Notes: generated by a model from the sequence alone, not told the origin. A stretch of DNA of 64,000 nucleotides from Clostridia bacterium (GCA_017452785.1 JAFTLT010000034.1:1-64000); one strand, 5' to 3'. Shown: positions 19,392 to 29,491, numbered from the stretch's first letter. Program-made: numbers and translations.

Positions 19392-20318
19392 ATGAAACTC
19401 AACGTAACTAATGTTGAATATTTCGGTATTCAAAGAAAAATGGTCGCTGCCATGACTTCAGAATCATGGTATAACATCCCCCACGTTTCTTTCGTTTATG
19501 AACCTGATATTTCCGGATTCTTTGAAGAGTACAAAAAACTTAACGCCGAAAAAAGCGAAGAAGATAAGTTTACTTTCAACACAGCTATGCTCAAGGTCAT
19601 AACCGAAGGTCTTAAGGCTGCACCTCAGATGAATGCACATATCAAATATAACCCCCACACAATCAGAGGTAAAATCACAACATATGAAAATATCAATATT
19701 TCAATGACTATGATTCTCACAAACGGCGAGATGATGACAATTAATCTGCACGACTTCCATAATAAAAACATCACTGAAATGACAAAGTACATCAAGGATG
19801 TCCGCCGCAGAATGGAGCAGTCAAATCTTAATGAGGCTATGTACACGGTTTCATTTAACAGAACTGTCAACACCATAAAGCAAGGCAGAGTCAAGGAAGC
19901 TGTTTTACGCATTTTTGGTGCTAAGGTGGGCAAATGCAAAATTGACACTCTCAAAGGTAAAGAGAAAAAGGCTTATCATGCTATTCCTGAAACTGAAAGA
20001 CTCGGTGACAAGGATATTGAGCAGGGCACAATCACAATCTCAAATGTCGGTTCACTTGACTTGAGTCAGAGAGGTGAAACAACACTGCTTGAGATTATTC
20101 CCCCTCAGGTCTGCGCAATCTGCATGGGTGCTGCTCAGGACAGAGCTGTTGTTAAAACAGATGAAAAGGGTGAGAAATATGTGGGCATCGGCAAAATTCT
20201 TCCCATAACAATTGCATTTGACCACAGGGCACTTGATTTTCAGGATGTTGTACCCTTCACAAGAAAGCTTGACGAAATCTTCAAGCATCCCCAAATCATC
20301 CGTGAGTGGGTTGACTGA
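19392..20318 (+). CDS. Orphan 2-oxo acid dehydrogenase E2-type acyltransferase
   Basis: The 308-aa protein is essentially the catalytic (CAT-like) domain of dihydrolipoamide acyltransferases. It has no lipoyl domain and no E3-binding domain. The active-site motif is IAFDHRALDFQD, with His278 and Asp282, equivalent to DHRxxDG of E2 and chloramphenicol acetyltransferase. A second family feature is GTITISNVGSLD. No E1, E3 or lipoylation genes are near. It may transfer acyl groups from a CoA donor to an unknown acceptor. ATG 19392 follows AGAGG by 7 nt; in-frame GTG 19374 and ATG 19386 lie at or before that site. A long AT-rich region precedes it and a strong terminator follows. Confidence 0.83.
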   Translation: MKLNVTNVEYFGIQRKMVAAMTSESWYNIPHVSFVYEPDISGFFEEYKKLNAEKSEEDKFTFNTAMLKVITEGLKAAPQMNAHIKYNPHTIRGKITTYENINISMTMILTNGEMMTINLHDFHNKNITEMTKYIKDVRRRMEQSNLNEAMYTVSFNRTVNTIKQGRVKEAVLRIFGAKVGKCKIDTLKGKEKKAYHAIPETERLGDKDIEQGTITISNVGSLDLSQRGETTLLEIIPPQVCAICMGAAQDRAVVKTDEKGEKYVGIGKILPITIAFDHRALDFQDVVPFTRKLDEIFKHPQIIREWVD

Positions 20319-20322
20319 GGTT

Positions 20323-20597
20323 GAATGCAGAATGCAGAGTGGTGCAGAGTGCAGAATTGCGACTGTCCACCTACTAACAGTTAGTTCCTACCCGCAGAGA
20401 AAAAGCTCAAAAACAGTAAGTTTCATATATTAAAACAAAAGGCAGGTCACTTCCAAACGGTAGTGACCTGCTGATATTTTATAATCGAGAGAGTTGGTAT
20501 TTAATCTTCGTTCTCTTTGCGGGTAAATCTTACTTATCAATGAAAGGTAACCTGCGACCACAATTCTGCACTCTGCACCACTCTGCATCCTGCATTC
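20323..20597. repeat. Imperfect palindromic element with 37-bp terminal arms
   Basis: The left arm 20323-20359 (GAATGCAGAATGCAGAGTGG... to GCAGAATTG) is almost perfectly complementary to the right arm 20561-20597. A second inner pair, TACCCGCAGAGA near 20391 and TCTCTTTGCGGGTA near 20512, extends the palindrome. No ORF lies inside. Related TGCAGA-rich fragments occur at about 22898-22935 and 31220-31260, so this is an interspersed non-coding repeat family, MITE-like in shape. Confidence 0.7.
20442..20480 (+). terminator. Rho-independent terminator of the E2-like gene
   Basis: GCAGGTCACT (20442-20451) and AGTGACCTGC (20462-20471) form a perfect ten-pair stem followed by TGATATTTT. It sits at the centre of the palindromic repeat element. 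Confidence 0.8.
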
Positions 20598-20611
20598 TTA
20601 TAGGTATTTTA

Positions 20612-21106
20612 TCAGATATTTATATAATAAACGTCGTTTCCTCTTGACTTGATGAATTTCAGAAGATCGCTGAATTTCAGCCAGAGGAAGGCTGTGTTAT
20701 CATTGGGATGAAAGCCTACAAGACCGTCAAGGGTTTTAAGCTCGGAGTCGAAAACAACATTGACCTCTGCCTCAGGGTCATTGAGGATGCCAAAGGGCGA
20801 CACTGCACCGGGAGTAAGACCCATATGCTTCATAAGTCTTTCATCAGAGCCAAAGCTGAGTCTTGAGCAGCCGAGCTGTGAGCGTATATCCTGCTGAATG
20901 TCGGGGTGCTTATCCTTCATCATTGAAACAACATAATGTGTTTTGCCGTTGGCGTTGCGTAAAAAGAGATTTTTGCAAAGCTCACCGTCGGTAAAAATGC
21001 CCAGAGCATCCATTTCCTCTATTGTGTGCACTGCCTCGTGGTGAATAACCTTATATTCAATGCCGAGCTCATCAAGTGCCTTATATACCATTTCCTGCTG
21101 TGTCAT
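20612..21106 (-). CDS. proX: Prolyl-tRNA editing protein (YbaK/ProX family)
   Basis: The 164-aa free-standing trans-editing enzyme should hydrolyse mischarged Ala-tRNA(Pro) (or Cys-tRNA(Pro)). Family features seen are YKVIHHEAVHTIEEM near the N-terminus, KNLFLRN, a catalytic-lysine segment VVSMMKDKHPD and the loop PGAVSPFGI. The length is typical of the Clostridium ProX subfamily. AAAGGAAG precedes the ATG. It lies 13 nt downstream of the three-repeat secreted protein gene on the same strand and may share its transcript. Confidence 0.9.
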   Translation of the reverse strand: MTQQEMVYKALDELGIEYKVIHHEAVHTIEEMDALGIFTDGELCKNLFLRNANGKTHYVVSMMKDKHPDIQQDIRSQLGCSRLSFGSDERLMKHMGLTPGAVSPFGILNDPEAEVNVVFDSELKTLDGLVGFHPNDNTAFLWLKFSDLLKFIKSRGNDVYYINI

Positions 21107-21119
21107 GTTATTACTTCCT

Positions 21120-22217
21120 TTACTGCTTGATATAGGTTGATAATTTGCCGTCTTCAGTGCTTTTAAGCTGAAGGCTGTTGCCGCTTATTTCATAAGTGTA
21201 GCTTTCGGTAATTGTGTTTCCGTAAATATAATATGTCAGCGTAAGAATGTCATCTTTTATTTCATAAGCACCTGTGAAGGTACCGTTTACGGGTACATTA
21301 ATAACAGGTATGTCGATATTTACGAAGGTTATTTCGGCAACACCGTTTTCTTTAAATTCATAACCGCTCATATTTGCACTGTCACGCCATGTACCGAGTA
21401 AGTCCTCGTCTGATGAGACCTCGACGCTCGTGCCGGCACGCCTGAAAACAAAATCGGAGCCTGCTGCATTTGTGAGAGTGAGAGCAGATGTGGTAACTGA
21501 GAAGGTAAACTTTTCGGTTATTTTTTTACTGTAGGCTGTATACTGAATTGTAAGGCTATTTCCTTCGCTGACATAAACGCCGTCAAAATCTTCACCATCA
21601 AGAGTAACCGTGACCTTGCCACCGCCGCTGAACTTATATTTTTTGCTCATCGAAGTGTTTTCCCAGCTGCCGTAAAGCTCATCGGAAACTGATACGCCTG
21701 TTGTAGGGTTCTCACCTGAAGTACCGTTTGTGCCGCTTCTGACAAAGGTTGAGGTTTTGCCTTCCTCAAGGTCTTTCATCTTAAGCACATCATCTTCAAT
21801 TGAGATTTCATATTTTTTGTCTATGGTTGCACTGTAAATAGAATAAGCAATCGTCAGTATGTTTTCTTCCAGTTTATATGTGCCGTTGTCAATTTTGCCG
21901 TCAAAGTTTATGCCTAAGGCAGCAAGATTTGCATAAGTGAAAGAGACCTTGCCATCCTCAAAAAACTCAAATCCGCTCATTTCTGCACTATCAGTCCATT
22001 TGCCGATAAGCAGCTCAGCAAGAGTTTTTTCGGGTTTCTTGGTCGTTGTTTCTTCTGTTACAGGCTCAGTTGTTGTTGGGGTAACGGTTACAGGGGCGGC
22101 GGTAGTAGTTGTGCCGTCTTCTCCGCCTTCACGCGTCGCACTGATGCCTGCAAACACGCACACTGCAGCCACAGTAGCACAGACAAGGCATATTAATATT
22201 TTAGTTGTTTTTCTCAT
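21120..22217 (-). CDS. Exported protein with three lipocalin-like repeat domains
   Basis: The 365-aa protein has an N-terminal signal anchor (about 8-27) and a Thr/Pro-rich spacer (about 36-64). Three tandem beta-rich units of about 90 residues follow, each opening with a G-x-W motif (IGKWTDSAEMSGFEF, YGSWENTSMSKKYKF, LGTWRDSANMSGYEF) and closing with a threonine-rich strand such as KTSTFVR or KLSTYIK. The G-x-W start is that of lipocalin/DUF5640-like domains. They probably bind a small ligand at the cell surface. The gene downstream is proX. The single-domain lipoprotein upstream (22293-22724) is a paralogue, so the triple form arose by internal duplication. Confidence 0.7.
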   Translation of the reverse strand: MRKTTKILICLVCATVAAVCVFAGISATREGGEDGTTTTAAPVTVTPTTTEPVTEETTTKKPEKTLAELLIGKWTDSAEMSGFEFFEDGKVSFTYANLAALGINFDGKIDNGTYKLEENILTIAYSIYSATIDKKYEISIEDDVLKMKDLEEGKTSTFVRSGTNGTSGENPTTGVSVSDELYGSWENTSMSKKYKFSGGGKVTVTLDGEDFDGVYVSEGNSLTIQYTAYSKKITEKFTFSVTTSALTLTNAAGSDFVFRRAGTSVEVSSDEDLLGTWRDSANMSGYEFKENGVAEITFVNIDIPVINVPVNGTFTGAYEIKDDILTLTYYIYGNTITESYTYEISGNSLQLKSTEDGKLSTYIKQ

Positions 22218-22254
22218 AATAAACTCCTTTTCAGAAGATAAGTCAAATGAAAAT

Positions 22255-22280
22255 GTGGGATAGCAACAGCGCTACCCCAC
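22255..22280 (-). terminator. Terminator between the two lipocalin-like genes
   Basis: Plus arms GTGGGATAGC (22255-22264) and GCTACCCCAC (22271-22280) pair with one G-U/A-C mismatch. On the minus strand ATTTTCATTT follows. It ends the lipoprotein gene transcript before the triple-domain gene. Confidence 0.7.
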
Positions 22281-22292
22281 TTTAATTTAAAT

Positions 22293-22724
22293 TTACTGAG
22301 CAGCTGCTGTTGTGGTTGCAGCGGGATCTGTGTAAGTAAGAAGTGTAGTTACACTGCCGTCTGCTGTGTCAGTAAGATTGAGAGCATTGCCGTCAATTGT
22401 GTAGGTGTAATTTTTGGTTACGCTCTTTGAAAGGATTGTGTAAGTAACATTCAGATGAAGAACATCATTTTCATCCTTTGAAAGAGAATATGTGCCGTCA
22501 ACTGTGCCGTCATACTTGATGTTGATAATGGGAATTGTCACATCAGCATAAGTGATTTTGCAAGCACCGCCTTCAAGGAACTCATAACCGATTGTGCCTG
22601 TTGAATCTCTCCATGCACCAAGGATTTTCTGTTCCTGAGTGAGTTTTACATCACAAGCAGTGAACACTGAAGCAACCATAAGCACAGCAAGAAGAACTAC
22701 TGCAATCTTTTTGAGATTTTTCAT
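22293..22724 (-). CDS. Lipoprotein with a single lipocalin-like domain
   Basis: The 143-aa protein has a lipoprotein signal peptide ending in the lipobox VFTAC (Cys24) and then one G-x-W domain (LGAWRDSTGTIGYEF, about 35-130). It is clearly homologous to the three repeats in the neighbouring gene: both share the TYADVTIPIIN-type segment and KNYTYTIDGNALNL. It is anchored to the outer face of the membrane by a lipidated Cys and ends in an Ala/Thr tail. Function is unknown; lipocalin-like folds usually bind hydrophobic ligands. AAAGGAGG precedes the ATG. Confidence 0.75.
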   Translation of the reverse strand: MKNLKKIAVVLLAVLMVASVFTACDVKLTQEQKILGAWRDSTGTIGYEFLEGGACKITYADVTIPIINIKYDGTVDGTYSLSKDENDVLHLNVTYTILSKSVTKNYTYTIDGNALNLTDTADGSVTTLLTYTDPAATTTAAAQ

Positions 22725-22818
22725 AAGACTTTCTACCTCCTTTTTTATTGGAACTTCATTATATCACATTATTTTAAATTTGTACAGTTAAATTTTTGTA
22801 ATATAAATAAAAAGTTAA

Positions 22819-22838
22819 GGCACCGCTGAAGCGATGCC
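22819..22838 (-). terminator. Rho-independent terminator after hpf
   Basis: Minus strand GGCATCGCT pairs with AGCGGTGCC and is followed by TTAACTTTTTATTT (plus arms 22819-22827 and 22830-22838). Confidence 0.75.
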
Positions 22839-22938
22839 AAAAATTAATTTATATCAAATCATGTCTGCGGGAATCAACTGTTTTTTTGCCAAACTCCCCC
22901 GCAATTCTGCGTTCTGCAATCTGCATTCTGCAACCAAA

Positions 22939-23466
22939 TTACTCCGTCTGCGGAATAATTACGCCGTAGCCTCCGTCTTTTCGGGCGTAAACAACGCAGG
23001 TTTTGTAGCTTGTGCTGTCAAGGAAAACATAGAACTGATGATCGAGGAGATTCATCTGAAGTATCGCTTCGTCAACGCTCTGAGGTTTGAGCACTATTTC
23101 CTTTGAACGAACAACATTGTAATCATCCTCAGGCTCAAATGCTTCAACAGCCTCAAACTCCTCAAAGGCTGCCTGACGCAGCTTTTTGCCGACCTTGGTC
23201 TTATTTTTGCGAATCTGACGAACAATTGAATCAGCGCACCTGTCAAGAGCATCGTTCATATTGGCGGCTCTTTCCTGTGAACGGAAAATCATGCCGTCGT
23301 GATAGATTGTAACTTCAACGATCTGCTCGTTCTTTTCAACTGTTGCAGTGATTTTGGCTTCTGCCTCATTGCCAAAGAACTTTTCAACCTTCTGAAGTCT
23401 TTTCTCAGCTCTTTCTTTAAAAGAATCTCTTGGTGTGCATTTTCTGCCGATAACTGTAATTTTCAT
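22939..23466 (-). CDS. hpf: Long-form ribosome hibernation promoting factor
   Basis: The 175-aa protein has the N-terminal S30AE/HPF domain (1-95; MKITVIGRKCTPRDSFKERAEK..., ending DRCADSIVRQIRK) and the C-terminal dimerisation domain of the long form (about 118-175; VVRSKEIVLKPQSVDEAI...LLDHQFYVF). Two copies bridge 70S particles into 100S dimers in stationary phase or starvation. The length is typical of Firmicutes. AAAGGAG precedes the ATG. It is monocistronic, with a terminator downstream. Confidence 0.95.
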   Translation of the reverse strand: MKITVIGRKCTPRDSFKERAEKRLQKVEKFFGNEAEAKITATVEKNEQIVEVTIYHDGMIFRSQERAANMNDALDRCADSIVRQIRKNKTKVGKKLRQAAFEEFEAVEAFEPEDDYNVVRSKEIVLKPQSVDEAILQMNLLDHQFYVFLDSTSYKTCVVYARKDGGYGVIIPQTE

Positions 23467-23613
23467 ATCGTCAGCTCCTTTCTGTGATTTAACTCATAAA
23501 GAGAGGTTCTCTTTACATTTATATTATAGCATAAATCAACAGAACAATAAATAGCTTAAAGATAATTTTATTAAATTTGCACAAAACAATTGTTTAATAT
23601 ATATAATCAAACC

Positions 23614-25005
23614 TTATATAAGCTCTCTACCCATAAGCACGCCCATAACAGAAGCCATCATAAGACCTCTTGTCCAGCCTGATGAATCACCAAGACAGTG
23701 AAGACCCTTTACATTTGTATTAAATTTCTCATCCATTTTGACTCTGTTGCTGTAGAATTTAAGCTCCGGTGAATAGAGCAGTGTTTCAGTTGAGGCAAAA
23801 CCGGGTACAACATGGTCAACTGCCTTGATAAAGTTAATAATATTCATCATGGCTCTGTAGGGCATTGCTGCTGTGATGTCACCTGCAACAGCATCGGGAA
23901 GTGTGGGCTTTACGTTTGACTGGCTGAGCTCCTTTTCCCATGTACGCTTGCCGTCAAGAATATCGCCGAAACGCTGAACGAGTATATGATTGGCACCCAG
24001 CATATTTGTCAGTTCGCCCACCTTTCTCGCATACTCAATAGGCTGATTAAAGGGGTAAGAGAAGTTGTGTGAAACGAGAATGGCAAGGTTTGTATTGTTG
24101 CTCTTGAGATCTTTATAGGAATGTCCGTTTACAACGGCAAGGTCATTGTCATAGTTTTCCTGACTGACGAAGCCGCCGGGATTCTGACAGAAGGTGCGAA
24201 CCTTATTTTTAAAGGGCTGAGGATAGCCTATGAGCTTTGACTCATAAAGAACCTCGTTGACTTTTTCAATAATTTCATTTCTTACTTCAACTCTGACACC
24301 TATGTCAACGGTACCGGGCTGGTGAGCGATGTCATATTCAGCGCAGATTTTTTCTAGCCACTCTGCTCCCCTTCTGCCTGTAGCAATAACTGTGCTGTCA
24401 GCTTCAATTGTCATTTCATCGCCCTTATATGAGCGTATATGAGCACCCTTACAGGTGCCCTCATCGAGGATAATATCGTAACATTCATAGCCGAAAATTA
24501 TTTCAACTCCGTGCTCTAAAAGATACTGCTCAATGGCAAAATAAATACTCTGAGCTTTTTCTGTGCCCATATGTCTTATGGGGCAGTCAACCAGCTTCAA
24601 GCCTGCCTGAATTGCTCTCATACGGATTTCCTTAACCTCCTGAGAGTTGTTGATACCCTCGATATGAGTGTCTGCACCGAATTCAAGATAAATGCTGTCG
24701 GTGTAATCGATAGTTTCCTGAGCAAGATTTTCACCTATAAGCTGTGGCAAATCGCCGCCTACCTCATAGCAGAGTGACAGCTTACCGTCTGAGAATGCGC
24801 CTGCACCTGAAAAGCCTGTTGTGATATGGCAGTAGGGCTTACAGTTAACGCACTTTTTGGTTTTATCCTTGGGGCAGTGTCTCTTTTCTACACTCTGGCC
24901 CTTTTCAACTATGACTATACTCTTTTTGCTGCCCTTCTTAATCATTTCAAGAGCAGTAAAAATGCCTGCAGGGCCTGCACCGATAATAACAACATCTTTT
25001 TTCAT
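23614..25005 (-). CDS. FAD-dependent oxidoreductase (COG2509-like)
   Basis: The 463-aa flavoprotein has a dinucleotide-binding fold at the start, VVIIGAGPAGIFTALEM (5-21). A cysteine cluster CPKDKTKKCVNCKPYC (about 44-59) may bind a metal or cluster. TGFSGAGAFSDGKLSLCYEVGG follows, then the second FAD motif VIATGRRGAEWL. The C-terminal GLHCLGDSSGWTRGLMMASVMG closes the FAD site. It belongs to the uncharacterised FAD-dependent dehydrogenase group common in anaerobic Firmicutes. The substrate is unknown; no partner gene is adjacent. TTTGGAGGAATG precedes the start. Confidence 0.82.
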   Translation of the reverse strand: MKKDVVIIGAGPAGIFTALEMIKKGSKKSIVIVEKGQSVEKRHCPKDKTKKCVNCKPYCHITTGFSGAGAFSDGKLSLCYEVGGDLPQLIGENLAQETIDYTDSIYLEFGADTHIEGINNSQEVKEIRMRAIQAGLKLVDCPIRHMGTEKAQSIYFAIEQYLLEHGVEIIFGYECYDIILDEGTCKGAHIRSYKGDEMTIEADSTVIATGRRGAEWLEKICAEYDIAHQPGTVDIGVRVEVRNEIIEKVNEVLYESKLIGYPQPFKNKVRTFCQNPGGFVSQENYDNDLAVVNGHSYKDLKSNNTNLAILVSHNFSYPFNQPIEYARKVGELTNMLGANHILVQRFGDILDGKRTWEKELSQSNVKPTLPDAVAGDITAAMPYRAMMNIINFIKAVDHVVPGFASTETLLYSPELKFYSNRVKMDEKFNTNVKGLHCLGDSSGWTRGLMMASVMGVLMGRELI

Positions 25006-25044
25006 TTTTCATTCCTCCAAATCATTATTAAAAGACAGAAGAAA

Positions 25045-25074
25045 GGACCTTTATCACGGAATAGATAAAGATCC
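25045..25074 (-). terminator. Rho-independent terminator after the anti-sigma-like gene
   Basis: Minus-strand GGATCTTTATC pairs with GATAAAGGTCC (plus arms 25045-25055 and 25064-25074) and is followed by TTTCTTCTG. It ends the sigma/anti-sigma unit. Confidence 0.75.
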
Positions 25075-25134
25075 CCTTCAAAATATTCCTCTTTATTTTA
25101 GCATTTATAAAGAGGTTTGTCAATGGTAAAAGTC

Positions 25135-26643
25135 TCAGCCAAAGGTTACGGGAGCTTCCGTCGTCCAGACGGCAGCAATCAGATTTTCTTTAAATGTGCG
25201 GTATGCGTCTTCACCCACATGAAAGGCTTTAGTTATCGCACCGCAGCTTATATAAAGATAGCCGTCGTTGCCAACGATTATACTGCCGCTGTTTCCGATA
25301 AAGCTCACCGTGAAAACCAGTCTGATATCTGCCTGACACTCTCTGTTTTCTGCCTTGATGTCTTTGTGCTCATACATAAACTCTACTAACTGCTGCATAG
25401 TTGCAGCGGCAATTGAATAAATAGTTTCATCCTTATCTTTCTCTTCAAGGCGTGCAAACCAGTCAACAGTCATATCACCTGAAATACCATAATCAGCCTT
25501 TTTAATATCAAAGCCGTCAATAATATCACTGAGTGTTTCAGCTGTACCGAGAACTTTTTCTACCTTACTGAAGTTTTCATTTATAGGCGGAAGTGTTGTG
25601 CCTTGTGTTGTGGGTGTGGTGGTTGATGTAAGCTGCTCAGGGAATAACTGCACATTAGTGCCAACATTATATCGTTCTGCACGGATAATTTCAGCTTCAT
25701 CTTCAAGAAATGCAATATAATCTTTTAATGCACTGTTCTCTATCTCAAAATGGTAGTGCATATAAACAACCGAACTATCTAAGTATACACTCAGAAATGT
25801 TTTCGGTTTAAAAACACCTATTTCCTCAATACAGATAGTTGCCGATGATTTGCCCATGAGGGTAAATTTCACAGTAATGTTACCGGGATTACTACCCTGA
25901 TCATTATCTATCTCGACGCACAACGCTTCTCTGTTTTTCCACAGCAAGCCGGAAAGCTCTTTATGACCCTTGGCATCTATATTATAAACAATCTCAATAA
26001 GATCTTCACTCCAACCCTTACCGTCATAATTATATCCTTTATCCTGATATATTGCTGAGTTGCCTATGAAGTTCACATTATTGTTTAATCCGATAGCATC
26101 AAGCAAATTACCTAAGGTTTCAGGCTCATAATCACTTCTTAAATAAAGGAAATATTCGCCTTTTTCGTCTTCAGAAAATTTAACGGCAACATACAAATCT
26201 TTTGTCATACCTTTTATTTTATATATCTCGCCCTTAATATTTTCCAATTTATAGTCTGTAATATTTTCGTCTATTCTTTCAGGAGCAACACTTTCAAAGG
26301 CGTAAACATATATCACATCCTGAATCAAAACCTCTCTGTAACGCTCACCGTAGGACATTTCCTCCCAAGGCTTCTGAGAGGGACATTGAGTTGATGCCAC
26401 CGTTGTGTTTTGCACAGGTGCCTGTGTAGGAGATCCAACGCTGAGCGTAGGCTCTGTAGTAGGTGGAGCAACTTCAAATAGACCTGTTCCTGCAATAACT
26501 GCCACTATAACAAAGACAAAGCAAGCCGCCACGGGTATAATTTTCTTAAGGTTAATCTTTTTTGCTTTCGCCTCATAATTCACCGCTTCAATTATATGCT
26601 CATCACTGATTTCATTCATTGCATCAAGAAGATAGTCAAGCAT
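25135..26643 (-). CDS. Membrane-anchored putative anti-sigma factor with large ectodomain
   Basis: The product has 502 aa from ATG 26643 (AGAAGG 8 nt upstream). A short cytoplasmic N-terminus (about 1-33; LDYLLDAMNEISDEHIIEAV) is followed by one membrane helix (about 36-56) and a large extracellular part with a Thr/Pro-rich stalk and two beta-rich modules separated by a second TTTPTTQGTT linker. The start overlaps the end of the ECF sigma gene by 8 nt, the usual arrangement for a cognate anti-sigma. The ectodomain is unrecognised and would act as the sensor. It could instead be a regulon-encoded surface protein, but the overlap and cytoplasmic tail favour sigma control. Confidence 0.7.
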   Translation of the reverse strand: MLDYLLDAMNEISDEHIIEAVNYEAKAKKINLKKIIPVAACFVFVIVAVIAGTGLFEVAPPTTEPTLSVGSPTQAPVQNTTVASTQCPSQKPWEEMSYGERYREVLIQDVIYVYAFESVAPERIDENITDYKLENIKGEIYKIKGMTKDLYVAVKFSEDEKGEYFLYLRSDYEPETLGNLLDAIGLNNNVNFIGNSAIYQDKGYNYDGKGWSEDLIEIVYNIDAKGHKELSGLLWKNREALCVEIDNDQGSNPGNITVKFTLMGKSSATICIEEIGVFKPKTFLSVYLDSSVVYMHYHFEIENSALKDYIAFLEDEAEIIRAERYNVGTNVQLFPEQLTSTTTPTTQGTTLPPINENFSKVEKVLGTAETLSDIIDGFDIKKADYGISGDMTVDWFARLEEKDKDETIYSIAAATMQQLVEFMYEHKDIKAENRECQADIRLVFTVSFIGNSGSIIVGNDGYLYISCGAITKAFHVGEDAYRTFKENLIAAVWTTEAPVTFG

Positions 26644-27190
26644 CAAAAACACCTTCTTTCTCCAGATATGCCTTTAACTTCTTTCGTGTGCGTGAAAGCC
26701 TCTTATAGACATTGCTTTCACTCATTCCGACCAATGACATAATTGTTTCAATATCATCACCGAAGAAATAACGTCTGACAAAAATCACACGGCTCTCTTC
26801 ATCCATTGAAGACAGAAACTCATCAATTTTCTTTCCTAAAACTTTCGCATCAACTTTGTCTTCCACACTCGTTCCTGCAATGCAGTATTCAAGCTCGTGA
26901 ATAGGCAAAGTCTCCGCCTGACGCTTGAGAGCGTTTCTGTCACGCAGCTTCTTTATGGAAATGTTTCTTGCTATTCTGCAAAGAAAAGCAGTGAGAGGGT
27001 CAGGCTTTTCCGGAGGTATGCGGTTCCACACGGCTAAATATGTATCGTTGACACACTCACGTGAATCCTCTTTGCAATGAAGAATATTTTCACAAAGAGA
27101 GAAAAGGAGTCTGCCGTATTTCAGAGTAATTTCCGAAAGTGCCCTTTGCTGACGGTTCCACAGCATTGTTATGATTTCACTGTCATGCAT
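26636..27190 (-). CDS. ECF-type RNA polymerase sigma factor
   Basis: The 184-aa protein has sigma region 2 (about 15-80; LFSLCENILHCKEDSRECVNDTYLAVWNRIPP, LTAFLCRIARNISI) and region 4 (about 125-175; MDEESRVIFVRRYFFGDDIETIMSLVGMSESNVYKRLSRTRKKL-type helix-turn-helix). It lacks region 3, as ECF factors do. Group assignment is not possible by eye. I chose ATG 27190, since AAGGG lies upstream and an in-frame GTG at 27199 sits too close to it. Its end overlaps the membrane anti-sigma gene, so the factor is probably held inactive until an external signal. Candidate targets are cell-envelope genes. Confidence 0.88.
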   Translation of the reverse strand: MHDSEIITMLWNRQQRALSEITLKYGRLLFSLCENILHCKEDSRECVNDTYLAVWNRIPPEKPDPLTAFLCRIARNISIKKLRDRNALKRQAETLPIHELEYCIAGTSVEDKVDAKVLGKKIDEFLSSMDEESRVIFVRRYFFGDDIETIMSLVGMSESNVYKRLSRTRKKLKAYLEKEGVFDA

Positions 27191-27297
27191 ATTTATCACA
27201 TCCCTTCACCTATTATCTACCTGAAAAAAAGATTTTCTGACATTTTTTTGAGAAAAAATTACTGATTTAATTATATGGCAAAAGCGATGGGATTACA

Positions 27298-27340
27298 AGA
27301 AAAAAATAAATCCACCTGATTTTGGCTTCAGATGGATTTA
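27298..27340 (-). terminator. Strong second terminator downstream of groEL
   Basis: Minus-strand TAAATCCATCTGA pairs with TCAGGTGGATTTA (plus arms 27307-27319 and 27328-27340) and is followed by TTTTTTTTC. It backs up the first hairpin next to groEL. Confidence 0.85.
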
Positions 27341-27422
27341 CTCTATTTATAAAAAGATGCCTGTCGGCATCAAAATTAAGATAATAGATAAGAGATAATA
27401 TTGAATAGATAATAATATAAAT

Positions 27423-27461
27423 GGCGGGAAGAGACAGATTATTTCTGCAGTCTCCCCCGCC
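27423..27461 (-). terminator. First hairpin terminator of groESL
   Basis: GGCGGGAAGAGA (plus 27423-27434) pairs with TCTCCCCCGCC (27451-27461) around a 16-nt loop. On the minus strand ATTTATATTATT follows, a modest T-tract. It lies 44 nt after the groEL stop. Confidence 0.65.
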
Positions 27462-27504
27462 ACTATTATTTTTTATCTGTTATTTATTCTCTTAGCGAAG
27501 CGCA

Positions 27505-29148
<1,644 letters not shown>

Positions 29149-29162
29149 TTACCTCCCTGGAA

Positions 29163-29447
29163 TTATTCTACAATTGCTAAAATTTCGCTCTGACGAACGA
29201 TGGTGTATTCTTCACCGTCAATTTTGACCTCGGTGCCTGAATACTTGCCTGTGATAACCTTGTCACCAACATTTACATACATAGCGATTTCTTTGCCGTC
29301 AACAATGCCACCGGGGCCAACAGCAACAACCTCTGAAAACTGAGGCTTTTCCTGTGAAGCACTTGTAAGAATGAAGCCACTCTGTGTGGTTTCTTCAACT
29401 TCTGTAGCTTTCAGAACAACTCTGTCAAGTAAAGGTTTAATAGTCAT
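29163..29447 (-). CDS. groES: Co-chaperonin GroES
   Basis: The 94-aa protein has the Cpn10 N-terminal signature IKPLLDRVVLKATEVEETTQ and the C-terminal KYSGTEVKIDGEEYTIVRQSEILAI. The mobile-loop region is SGFILTSASQEKPQ, a slightly divergent version of the usual GGI/GGIVL loop. It caps GroEL. It is the first gene of the operon. TTGGAGG precedes the ATG. Confidence 0.98.
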   Translation of the reverse strand: MTIKPLLDRVVLKATEVEETTQSGFILTSASQEKPQFSEVVAVGPGGIVDGKEIAMYVNVGDKVITGKYSGTEVKIDGEEYTIVRQSEILAIVE

Positions 29448-29491
29448 TGTCTATACCTCCAAAATGAAATAATTTATTGCTTTGCTAATTA

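Larger units (their letters stand above)
27191..27504. other. Intergenic region with two terminators and the sigma promoter
   Basis: There are 314 bp with no gene between the groEL end and the ECF sigma start. It contains two minus-strand hairpins described separately, the repeat-like string AGATAATAGATAAGAGATAAT (first 20 bases from about 27379), and AT-rich DNA upstream of the sigma gene that should carry its promoter. Confidence 0.6.
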
